From Providencia alcalifaciens (GTDB taxonomy: Bacteria; Pseudomonadota; Gammaproteobacteria; Enterobacterales; Enterobacteriaceae), in assembly GCF_915403165.1 (NCBI RefSeq), contig NZ_OU659204.1, positions 186,001 through 250,000 of the forward strand: a DNA stretch of 64,000 nt. The letters run 5' to 3'. The notes beneath the pieces were generated by a model. The model was not told the DNA's origin. It saw nothing but the letters and a program-made list of their open reading frames with translations, and searched no databases. The position numbers were made by a program, and so were the translations under genes. Below, piece after piece: positions 17,872 to 25,349 of this stretch (positions are counted from its first letter, which is position 1; the number at the start of each line of letters is the position of its first letter).

Positions 17872-19167
17872 ATGATGAAACTTTTTGACGTTTGCGCACA
17901 CCCAGTGCGCATTCATGGATGCCTGATAGAAGCCCCGTTGGATGGCGTATTTATTGGCGAGATCTGCTTTATTGAGCAGTCATTGGCACAACCAAAAATT
18001 ATCGCCAAAGCGCAAGTGATAGGCTTCAAAGAGGAGCTAACGGTGCTGAGCCTAATTGGTCGTGCTCAAGGCCTCACTCGTGAAGTAGTTATTCGCCCAA
18101 GTGGTTATCCGTTTGTATTCCAAATGGGGGAGCACCTTGTCGGGAATATTTTTAATGCAGCAGGGGAATTAGAAGGCGCATTAAGCCAGAAAAATAGCGA
18201 AATTACCCAGTTAAAAACTAAGCTGCAACGCATTGATAATCCTCCGGTTAGCGTGAATAAACGCCGTCCAGTCAATGAACCGATGGTCACGGGAATTCGT
18301 GCTATTGATGGATTGCTGACGTGCGGGTTAGGTCAGCGCATCGGTATTTTTGCCGCGGCGGGTAGCGGTAAAACCTCACTAATGAATATGCTGATCAACC
18401 ATGCTCACGGGGATATTCATATCGTGGCATTGATTGGTGAGCGTGGGCGAGAAGTCATTGAGTTTATTGAAGAACTCAAGCAGTCCCCTCATGCGGATAA
18501 AACCATTTTAGTGTATGCCACCTCCGACAGCCCGCCGATTGAGCGCTGTAATGCTGCCTTATTGGCGACGGCGATGGCGGAATATTTCCGTGATTTAGGA
18601 AAACAGGTTTTATTGTATGTCGATTCGATGACCCGTTATGCCAGGGCATTGCGTGATGTGGCGCTCGCGGCAGGGGAACTTCCTGCACGTCGTGGTTATC
18701 CCGCCTCTGTTTTCGAGCAACTCCCGTTATTACTCGAACGTCCAGGGCGCGTAAAACAGGGGTCTATCACTGCGTTTTACACCGTGTTATTAGAGAGCGA
18801 GGAAGAAGCCGACCCTATTGGCGATGAAATCCGCTCTATTTTGGATGGGCATATTTACCTCAGTCACAAGCTTGCAGGGCGAGGACATTATCCTGCGATT
18901 GATATTTTACACAGTATTAGCCGTGTTTTTCAGAAGGTGACAACGCCGGAACATCGCCAATTTGCTGTCGATATTCGTGAAAATTTATCTCGCTTAGAGC
19001 AAATCAAGCTGTACCTCGAATTGGGGGAATACCAGCGAGGTGAAAGCCAAGAAAATGACCGTGCGTTAGATAAACAGCAGGATATCAATCATTTCTTACA
19101 ACAAAACATGGATGAATCAGAGGGCTTTGAGGAGATGTTAGCCCAATTACACCATTTGGCATCCTGA
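17872..19167 (+). CDS. sctN: Type III secretion ATPase SctN (InvC/Spa47)
   Basis: 431 aa from the ATG at 17872, exactly the InvC length; the next codon is also ATG. The Walker A loop is FAAAGSGKTS (about 162-171). The Walker B region is LLYVDSMTRYARALRDVAL, followed by the conserved ELPARRGYPASVFEQLP. SctN is a hexameric F1-beta-like ATPase that unfolds and releases substrates from chaperones at the export gate. It follows invB by 3 bp and overlaps sctO (ATGA). Confidence 0.97.
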   Translation: MMKLFDVCAHPVRIHGCLIEAPLDGVFIGEICFIEQSLAQPKIIAKAQVIGFKEELTVLSLIGRAQGLTREVVIRPSGYPFVFQMGEHLVGNIFNAAGELEGALSQKNSEITQLKTKLQRIDNPPVSVNKRRPVNEPMVTGIRAIDGLLTCGLGQRIGIFAAAGSGKTSLMNMLINHAHGDIHIVALIGERGREVIEFIEELKQSPHADKTILVYATSDSPPIERCNAALLATAMAEYFRDLGKQVLLYVDSMTRYARALRDVALAAGELPARRGYPASVFEQLPLLLERPGRVKQGSITAFYTVLLESEEEADPIGDEIRSILDGHIYLSHKLAGRGHYPAIDILHSISRVFQKVTTPEHRQFAVDIRENLSRLEQIKLYLELGEYQRGESQENDRALDKQQDINHFLQQNMDESEGFEEMLAQLHHLAS

Positions 19168-19619
19168 TGATTAATCAATTATTAGCGTTGACTGAAAAGC
19201 GTCTCGAAAGAGTGCAGTTAGAGCAAAGCAAACTGAAAAACGCCATTTTGCAGTTGCAACAACAGCGTCAAGATATCCATCAACGGATCGCCATATTAAC
19301 GCTGCAAGTGGGGGTGTATGAAAAATCTGAAGAATTAACTCAAATGGATTTTTGGGAACGTCAACGGCAAAAAGCCGTGGTTTTATCAGAAATCGCCCAA
19401 TGTGAATTTCAGATAGAAAACATAGACGCTGAATTATCTAAGTATCATTTATTGAAGCAGCAAATGACTGAACGGACGTTCATTTTGCGTAATAAGTGCG
19501 AGAAATTCCGAAAATATCTCAAGCAACAACGTAGGGCGCAGTGGTTAAAATTAGAGCGCCAGCAACAAAATGAAATCGAGGAGCTGTTTGTTCATGTCGA
19601 CAATAAAATCACTGCCTAG
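19167..19619 (+). CDS. sctO: Type III secretion ATPase stalk protein SctO (InvI/SpaM)
   Basis: 150 aa (InvI 147). Almost wholly alpha-helical and rich in Gln, Glu, Lys and Arg, forming a two-stranded coiled coil (for example ERVQLEQSKLKNAILQLQQQ at about 13-32). This is the FliJ-like central stalk that sits in the SctN hexamer and contacts SctV. It overlaps sctN by 1 bp and sctP by 26 bp. Conservation is low in this family, so position is the main support. Confidence 0.9.
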   Translation: MINQLLALTEKRLERVQLEQSKLKNAILQLQQQRQDIHQRIAILTLQVGVYEKSEELTQMDFWERQRQKAVVLSEIAQCEFQIENIDAELSKYHLLKQQMTERTFILRNKCEKFRKYLKQQRRAQWLKLERQQQNEIEELFVHVDNKITA

Positions 19620-20880
19620 TGAAAATAAATTTAATTCCATGATGGAAGGTAAAAGCGCATCGCTAGGTTTTCATCATCCACAATATGATCAGCAAAAACC
19701 TGGTTTTCAAAAGCAAGGCGGTCAGCAGCATTCAGTCAAAAAAGCCGCTCAGGATATTGTTCAGAAAAAACTGACTCAAGTGACTGGCAATAATAAAAAC
19801 CTCAAAAAACCAGTAGAAGAGTTGGCGGTACCCGTTCTGTTGAACTTACCGACTCAAATCCAGCACATGCACTCTGGCGGGAAAGTGGCATTTCTCTCTG
19901 CAGAATATGGCTCAGATAAAAAAAATAGCGAAGCGAATCATTCGATAAGTGCACAACCCGATGGTCCATTAGGGCAAACAGTGAGTGAAGACGATATTCC
20001 ACAGATCTCGTTTAACGCCAATGTTGGGGCGGTATCAAGCGGTCAGTTGCTTGACACAAAAACCGTTAAAACAAAACACATGGAACAAAAAGCGGCTCGA
20101 TTTTTGTCAGATAATCCGAAAAGCGTCAAGCAAACCCAATGGATGAGCATCCCATTAGCGCAGCAGACAGAATTGGTGGACATCGCAGTATTGAAATCAC
20201 CTCTGAGTGATGGCCAATCAAATTTAGTGGGTGAAGCTCACTCTGCGACTGAGCTTGCTATACAAACTCAGCATGACTTCGAAGGGCAGAATGTCTCTGT
20301 GGGCCACGAAGGTCGAGCTGTGACAAATGAGCGCCCTATACCAAATGAGCGCCCTGTGCCAAATGAGCGTCCTGAACCGCAACATTTTCCTGATATGAAA
20401 AGTTTCGATATTGAAAAGTCAGAAGTGATTCAACCGGATGAAATGGATATTACCAAAAATATCTTAACGCAAGTGCGTGCAGAAATGGGTGAGAAATCAC
20501 TGGCTACGATGCCCCAAGCCTCTACTTCTCAAGCTTCGGCTTCCCAAACATCAGCGCACACACAGCAAGCCTCTTCAAGGGTAAGCAAGGTTGCTGAATT
20601 GATGGCAGCTTCTGAGGTTGAAAGCCCCAAAACGGTGCCTTCTCGCACCCTGAGCTACACCTTTAGCCAATGGCAAAATGCACCAACGGTCTCTTTCACT
20701 TTAGCGAGCGCCAACAGAGATCAGGTGGTGGCATCAACGCTAAGCCATGAAGTTCAGCAGGTTTTACAAGACAACCAGCATTCATGGACAGGCGAACAAA
20801 AAATGGTGATCCGACGTGAAGAGCAGGAAGGCCAACAGCGTCAACGGCAGCAACAGCATCAGCAAGATGAGGAGTCCTAA
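19594..20880 (+). CDS. sctP: Type III secretion needle-length regulator SctP (InvJ/Spa32)
   Basis: 428 aa from the ATG at 19594, chosen because GAGGAG lies 10 bp before it; an upstream ATG at 19570 is open. The protein is hydrophilic and low in complexity, like other rulers. At about residues 244-262 NERPxP is repeated three times (18-bp units at 20325-20378), and a Gln/Ser/Ala-rich stretch follows near 310-330. The C-terminus (LSYTFSQWQNAPTVSF, then Q-rich tail RQQQHQQDEES) resembles the end of Salmonella InvJ (LTYRFQRWGN, then QQQHRQQSGEEDDA). It is about 90 residues longer than InvJ (336). SctP sets needle length and triggers the switch in export specificity. Confidence 0.88.
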   Translation: MSTIKSLPSENKFNSMMEGKSASLGFHHPQYDQQKPGFQKQGGQQHSVKKAAQDIVQKKLTQVTGNNKNLKKPVEELAVPVLLNLPTQIQHMHSGGKVAFLSAEYGSDKKNSEANHSISAQPDGPLGQTVSEDDIPQISFNANVGAVSSGQLLDTKTVKTKHMEQKAARFLSDNPKSVKQTQWMSIPLAQQTELVDIAVLKSPLSDGQSNLVGEAHSATELAIQTQHDFEGQNVSVGHEGRAVTNERPIPNERPVPNERPEPQHFPDMKSFDIEKSEVIQPDEMDITKNILTQVRAEMGEKSLATMPQASTSQASASQTSAHTQQASSRVSKVAELMAASEVESPKTVPSRTLSYTFSQWQNAPTVSFTLASANRDQVVASTLSHEVQQVLQDNQHSWTGEQKMVIRREEQEGQQRQRQQQHQQDEES

Positions 20881-21809
20881 TGCTAAATATCCATCGAATT
20901 AGCCACCGAGAAAAGCAGGTGAGAGAGTGGCAACAGCGTTTTCAATGGGACTTAGACATGTATATTCCCAAGGTGGGAGAACGCTATTTTCAAATCACCC
21001 TACACAGTAAAAAGCAGAAAACTCAAGTGCTGGTGAATGCTGAAGAATGGTGCCGTCACCGCTGGCCTAAGCTGGCTCACTATGCATGGAATCTCTTAGA
21101 TACCAAAAGCTTATGCAAAATTTTTACTTATGAAAATACCGGAAAGACGTTTTTCTCCGAGCAATTCCGTTGTCATGGTGTCGAGATTATTGATGATGAA
21201 CAGCTCCAACAACCAAGGTTCACGGTGAAAGAAAAAAAACTTGGCATTGTGTTGTTAGCTGAGCCAATTGAAGGGCTAACCGAGCGTAAGGCGCAAAACG
21301 GGATAGTCGAGCAGCTTAAGCTGCAAGCTGACTGGATTTTAGGTTATAGCCATATAAGCAGTAAAACTTTGCAGTCTATCGCGCTTGGCGATGTGCTGCG
21401 TATTCAGCAATTGCAATTAGATATGACTGTTGCAGGGCGTGTATTGGCCCATTTTCAAAAACAACAAGAAGGCATTTTTATGATTGAACAGTTAATAACA
21501 GCAGATGACGAACAAATAGCTTCTGCAGTGGAAGAGGAGTTTGTTGATGAAACTGTTCGTCCTTTTAATTTGCACGACCTCACAGTCAAATTGACCTTTG
21601 TATTGGGTCACTCAGACATCAGTGTAGAGGAATTGGATTCACTCCAGCCGGGGGCTATTTACTCAATTGGTGAAAATAAAGAACGTGAAGTGAAGGTGTA
21701 TGCGAACAAACAACTGATCGCGGAAGGTGAGTTGACCTATATTGGCGATAGTGACGAATTAGGTTTAGAAATTAAGCGATTGGTAAGCTTAGGCGATAAA
21801 AGGTTATAA
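20880..21809 (+). CDS. sctQ: Type III secretion sorting-platform (C-ring) protein SctQ (SpaO/Spa33)
   Basis: 309 aa (SpaO 303). The start ATG shares an A with the stop of sctP. The C-terminal ~80 residues form a SpoA (FliN-like) domain: LTVKLTFVLGHSDISVEELD (about 238-257), then GAIYSIGENKEREVKVYANK and ELTYIGDSDELGLEI. An internal start making a separate C-terminal product is known in SpaO; the ATG at 21481 (MIEQLITADDEQ) is a possible one here, but its ribosome site is weak. SctQ pods carry SctL and SctN under the injectisome. Confidence 0.92.
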   Translation: MLNIHRISHREKQVREWQQRFQWDLDMYIPKVGERYFQITLHSKKQKTQVLVNAEEWCRHRWPKLAHYAWNLLDTKSLCKIFTYENTGKTFFSEQFRCHGVEIIDDEQLQQPRFTVKEKKLGIVLLAEPIEGLTERKAQNGIVEQLKLQADWILGYSHISSKTLQSIALGDVLRIQQLQLDMTVAGRVLAHFQKQQEGIFMIEQLITADDEQIASAVEEEFVDETVRPFNLHDLTVKLTFVLGHSDISVEELDSLQPGAIYSIGENKEREVKVYANKQLIAEGELTYIGDSDELGLEIKRLVSLGDKRL

Positions 21810-21811
21810 GC

Positions 21812-22477
21812 ATGCCAACGGTTCCGAATGAAATACCTTTATTAGTCCTTATCGCCTTTTCCACGCTGCTACCTTTTATTATTGCAGCCGGAACCTGCTA
21901 TCTAAAAATCTCGATTGTGCTGATTATGGTACGCAATGCGATGGGAGTTCAGCAAGTGCCTTCGACGATGGCACTCAATGGTATCGCCTTGTTACTGTCC
22001 ATTTTTGTGATGATGCCTGTGCTGCAAGATGTGAACAATTATATGCGCCACGAAAGCGTGGATTTTAGCAATGTGGAATCCATCGACAACTTCGTTGATA
22101 ACGGGTTAGGACGTTATAAAGATTACTTAGTGAAATATTCCGATCCTCAATTAGTGAATTTCTTCGAGTCTATTCAGCAGGGTAAAACGGAAGCCGAGGT
22201 GCAAGAAGAGCAAGCGGTGCCAACGCTATTTTCATTACTGCCAGCTTACGCATTGAGTGAAATTAAATCCGCGTTTGAAATTGGTTTTTATATCTATTTA
22301 CCGTTTGTGGTTATCGACTTGGTGATCTCAAGCATTCTGTTGGCGCTCGGTATGATGATGATGAGTCCCGTGACTATCTCAGTACCCGTGAAATTGATTT
22401 TGTTTGTGGCAATTGATGGATGGTCGCTGATTTCGAAAGGGCTGGTGATGCAGTATTTCGAACTCGCACAGCATTGA
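21812..22477 (+). CDS. sctR: Type III secretion export apparatus protein SctR (SpaP/Spa24)
   Basis: 221 aa (SpaP 224). Highly hydrophobic with the FliP/SpaP pattern: LLVLIAFSTLLPFIIAAGTC (about 9-28), then the family motif VRNAMGVQQVPSTMALNGIA (about 41-60), and C-terminal helices FEIGFYIYLPFVVIDLVISS and GMMMMSP. SctR forms, with SctS and SctT, the helical core of the export gate. It starts 2 bp after sctQ. Confidence 0.97.
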   Translation: MPTVPNEIPLLVLIAFSTLLPFIIAAGTCYLKISIVLIMVRNAMGVQQVPSTMALNGIALLLSIFVMMPVLQDVNNYMRHESVDFSNVESIDNFVDNGLGRYKDYLVKYSDPQLVNFFESIQQGKTEAEVQEEQAVPTLFSLLPAYALSEIKSAFEIGFYIYLPFVVIDLVISSILLALGMMMMSPVTISVPVKLILFVAIDGWSLISKGLVMQYFELAQH

Positions 22478-22493
22478 CGTAAAGGAATAGAAA

Positions 22494-22766
22494 ATGGATT
22501 CAATCATTTATGTCAGTAACAAAGCGATGTTGTTGATCGTCATATTGTCAGCGATTCCTGTGATTGTGGCGACGGTCGTGGGGCTGTTAGTCGGGCTTTT
22601 GCAAACCGTAACTCAGCTTCAGGAACAGACATTACCTTTTGGTATCAAGTTATTAGCCGTGTTTGGTTCCTTGTTTATGATTTCAGGTTGGCTGGCGGAT
22701 AAAGTGATGAATTATGCCATTGAAGTCATGACCACCGCCCTGCCAGCGATAGGGTTATTCGGATGA
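22494..22766 (+). CDS. sctS: Type III secretion export apparatus protein SctS (SpaQ/Spa9)
   Basis: 90 aa (SpaQ 86). Two hydrophobic helices separated by the conserved GLLQTVTQLQEQTLPFGIK loop (about 34-52), typical of FliQ/SpaQ. It overlaps the next gene by 4 bp (ATGA). Confidence 0.96.
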   Translation: MDSIIYVSNKAMLLIVILSAIPVIVATVVGLLVGLLQTVTQLQEQTLPFGIKLLAVFGSLFMISGWLADKVMNYAIEVMTTALPAIGLFG

Positions 22767-23557
22767 ATCAGGAGATGCTCTCATTGGCATCGTCCTTGTA
22801 TTTTAATTTCCAACAAGGGCTAGTGAAAATCGCGCTTGCATGGTTGCGCATTGCCCCTGTTATGTTTTTTCTGCCTTTTTTGAGCAATAAACTCCTCAAC
22901 GGCGGGATCATTAAGAACTGTGTCGTCGCGTATTTGGCATTAGGCATGTGGCCTTATCTTACCGCCCGCGAAATAAATTGGGATGAAATCAGTTTCAGTG
23001 AGGTTTTTATTTATGAGGTCAGTATTGGCATTGTATTGGCACTGATTTTAGGGCTGCCATTTATGATTGCTAATGTTATCGGGGAGGTGATAGATACCCA
23101 GCGAGGTGAAACCATCAGTAGTATTGTAGACCCTGCAAGTGGTACGGAAGCCTCTGAATTGGCTGTATTTATCAGCTATATCGTGTGTATGGTGTTTTTG
23201 GCGCAGGGAGGTATGTACCAACTTGCCAATGTATTTGCACAAAGCTACCAATTATTGCCGTTCGCCCACGGATTTACCTCATTTAATAGTTTGCCATTAG
23301 GGGAATGGTTGAATAAGGCAGTGGTGAACGGAGTGATATTAACGGCACCGATTATTGTGACATTATTTATTTCGGAAGTCGCATTAGGGTTATATTCCCG
23401 TTTTTGTCCACAATTAAACGCATTTTCATTGTCTCTGGCAATTAAGTCGATTATTGCTTTTATTGTGTTTTTACTTTATTTCCAAAATGAAGTCCCGGAT
23501 ATTTTGGTCAATATGATTTCGATATCGCCATTGAATGCGATTTTTCTTTCTCCTTAA
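22763..23557 (+). CDS. sctT: Type III secretion export apparatus protein SctT (SpaR/Spa29)
   Basis: 264 aa (SpaR 263), six or more hydrophobic helices. It contains the FliR/SpaR motif GEVIDTQRGETISSIVDPAS (about 109-128) and a C-terminal ISEVALGLYSRFCPQLNAF. It forms the top of the SctR5S4T1 export core. Confidence 0.96.
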   Translation: MNQEMLSLASSLYFNFQQGLVKIALAWLRIAPVMFFLPFLSNKLLNGGIIKNCVVAYLALGMWPYLTAREINWDEISFSEVFIYEVSIGIVLALILGLPFMIANVIGEVIDTQRGETISSIVDPASGTEASELAVFISYIVCMVFLAQGGMYQLANVFAQSYQLLPFAHGFTSFNSLPLGEWLNKAVVNGVILTAPIIVTLFISEVALGLYSRFCPQLNAFSLSLAIKSIIAFIVFLLYFQNEVPDILVNMISISPLNAIFLSP

Positions 23558-23588
23558 TTAGCGCAAGGTTATGTGATGAGAGCGAGTT

Positions 23589-24674
23589 ATGGCTGAAAAA
23601 ACAGAAAAGCCAACCGACAAAAAAATAAAAGACTCTGCCAAAAAAGGACAAAGTTATAAAAGTAAGGACACCATAGCGGCAATTGTTTTAGTCACCGGTG
23701 CATTTATTATTGGTGGAATGTCCAGCTTGTATGAGTTAGGTGGGTTAATGAAAAAATTATTCTTAAACCCACATGATATTTATATCGATAATTTACTTTG
23801 GAAACTCTCAAAAATATTTTTGAGTATAGTGGTGCCCGTTTTGATTGCTTGTTTTTTATCGGGAACCATTATTTCACTATTACAGAGTCGATTTAGATTA
23901 GCGACCGAGGCAATCAAACTCGATTTTACAAAATTAAACCCAATTGCCGGGTTTAAAAAAATATTTTCTTTAAATTCGCTTAAAGAATTGATTAAAGCCA
24001 TTCTATATTTATTGGTTTTTAGTATTTCTGCGGCCACATTTTTTATTGTGTGGCGGCATGAAATTTTTATGTTATATCGCACCACGATAAATAGCATGAC
24101 AACGCAATGGGTAAGTCTTTGTATTACATTTGTTTTTGTTTTTCTTGCTGTGGCGATAATTATTGTTTTGGTGGATGCGATTGCTGAGTTTTTCTTATTT
24201 ATTAAAAACCTAAAAATGGAAAAGCAAGAAGTCAAAAAAGAGTACAAAGATAATGAAGGTGACCCCCATATTAAAAGTGCACGTAAAGGGCTACACCAAG
24301 AGATATTATCAGAGGAAGTGAAGTCGAATATTAAAAACTCGACGTTCGTTATGGCGAATCCGACACATATTGCGATGTTGATTTATTATGATTCAAACAT
24401 CGCACCGTTACCTTTCTTAATGTTAAAAATGCGTGGGGTACAAGCGAAAGCCGTTATTAAATATGCAGAGCAACAGAATATACCTGTAGTAAGGGATATT
24501 ATTCTGGCTCGCCAAATATGGCGAAATTATAAGAGGAATAGTTTTATTGATGAACATGGTCTGCAAGATGTTATGCAAATAATTACCTGGCTGATCCGTG
24601 TGGAATTAGAAAAATTAGGAATAGATGTTGATGATGCATTGGAGAAACTAATTTCTTCCGAATCACATCCATAA
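23589..24674 (+). CDS. sctU: Type III secretion export switch protein SctU (SpaS/Spa40)
   Basis: 361 aa (SpaS 356). Starts MAEKTEKPTDKKIKDSAKKG, a typical FlhB/SpaS N-terminus. Four transmembrane helices follow in about 28-210, then a basic linker (KKEYKDNEGDPHIKSARKGL) and the autocleavage site NPTH (about 256-259, in MANPTHIAMLIYY). Cleavage between Asn and Pro is needed for the specificity switch. It is the last gene of the structural operon; 128 bp separate it from sicA. Confidence 0.97.
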   Translation: MAEKTEKPTDKKIKDSAKKGQSYKSKDTIAAIVLVTGAFIIGGMSSLYELGGLMKKLFLNPHDIYIDNLLWKLSKIFLSIVVPVLIACFLSGTIISLLQSRFRLATEAIKLDFTKLNPIAGFKKIFSLNSLKELIKAILYLLVFSISAATFFIVWRHEIFMLYRTTINSMTTQWVSLCITFVFVFLAVAIIIVLVDAIAEFFLFIKNLKMEKQEVKKEYKDNEGDPHIKSARKGLHQEILSEEVKSNIKNSTFVMANPTHIAMLIYYDSNIAPLPFLMLKMRGVQAKAVIKYAEQQNIPVVRDIILARQIWRNYKRNSFIDEHGLQDVMQIITWLIRVELEKLGIDVDDALEKLISSESHP

Positions 24675-24802
24675 ATTAATAACTGTGTAAATTAATTATT
24701 TACATGCTAAATCGTTTTTTATAAGAAACGAAAATTTTGATTATTTATGATGCATTCATACGGTTTGCATCATATATCCCGTATGACTAACAAGGCGATT
24801 AT
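24675..24802 (+). promoter_or_regulatory. Candidate sicA promoter region with two interlocked inverted repeats
   Basis: Between sctU and the chaperone gene lie two 7-bp perfect inverted repeats whose arms interleave: ATGATGC (24747-24753) with GCATCAT (24767-24773), and CATACGG (24757-24763) with CCGTATG (24779-24785). In Salmonella the sicA promoter is bound by InvF acting with SicA. A similar site for the InvF protein encoded at 11718 is a reasonable guess, but no consensus was tested. Confidence 0.45.
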
Positions 24803-25336
24803 ATGAATAAGACTGAAACAGGCAGTATCCAAACTGACAGCTCTCAAACCGAAATGGATGCATTACTTGACGGAATTACCACCGCACTCATGGATGGCGC
24901 AACGTATAAAGATATTCATGGTATTCCGCAAACAACGATGGATGGCATTTATGCCTACGCTTATGAATTTTATCAGCAAGGCAAATTAGAAGAAGCGGAA
25001 ACTTTTTTCCGATTTTTAAGTATTTACGATTTTTATAACACTGACTATGTCATGGGTTTAGCGGCTGTTTATCAATTAACGAAACGTTATGAGAAAGCAA
25101 CGGAATTATACGCACTCGCCTTTGTTTTGGCGAAAAATGATTACCGACCATTATTCCACGCTGGGCAGTGCAATTTGATGCTGAAGAAAAGCAGTGCAGC
25201 AATTCACTGTTTTGAAAGTGTAGTTGAAAACAGTTTTGATGCCGATTTACAGAAAAAATCAGAGGCTTATTTGAGTGCTTTAAAAGCAAACCTCGAAAAA
25301 GCAGAGCCATCAGAGTTATCGGACTCTAATACTTAG
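24803..25336 (+). CDS. sicA: Type III translocator chaperone (SicA/IpgC)
   Basis: 177 aa (SicA 165). Class II chaperone with three tetratricopeptide repeats: GIYAYAYEFYQQGKLEEAET (about 54-73), YVMGLAAVYQLTKRYEKATE (about 84-103) and PLFHAGQCNLMLKKSSAAIH (about 116-135). It should hold SipB and SipC in the cytoplasm and, by analogy with SicA, coactivate InvF once free. First gene of the translocon block, 13 bp before sipB. Confidence 0.95.
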   Translation: MNKTETGSIQTDSSQTEMDALLDGITTALMDGATYKDIHGIPQTTMDGIYAYAYEFYQQGKLEEAETFFRFLSIYDFYNTDYVMGLAAVYQLTKRYEKATELYALAFVLAKNDYRPLFHAGQCNLMLKKSSAAIHCFESVVENSFDADLQKKSEAYLSALKANLEKAEPSELSDSNT

Positions 25337-25349
25337 AGAAGGAAATACC

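Noticed and set aside
19570..19619. Overlap of sctO and sctP considered as a frameshift or fusion
   Set aside because: Both proteins have normal family ends and sctP has its own GAGGAG site inside sctO; overlaps of this sort are normal in this operon.
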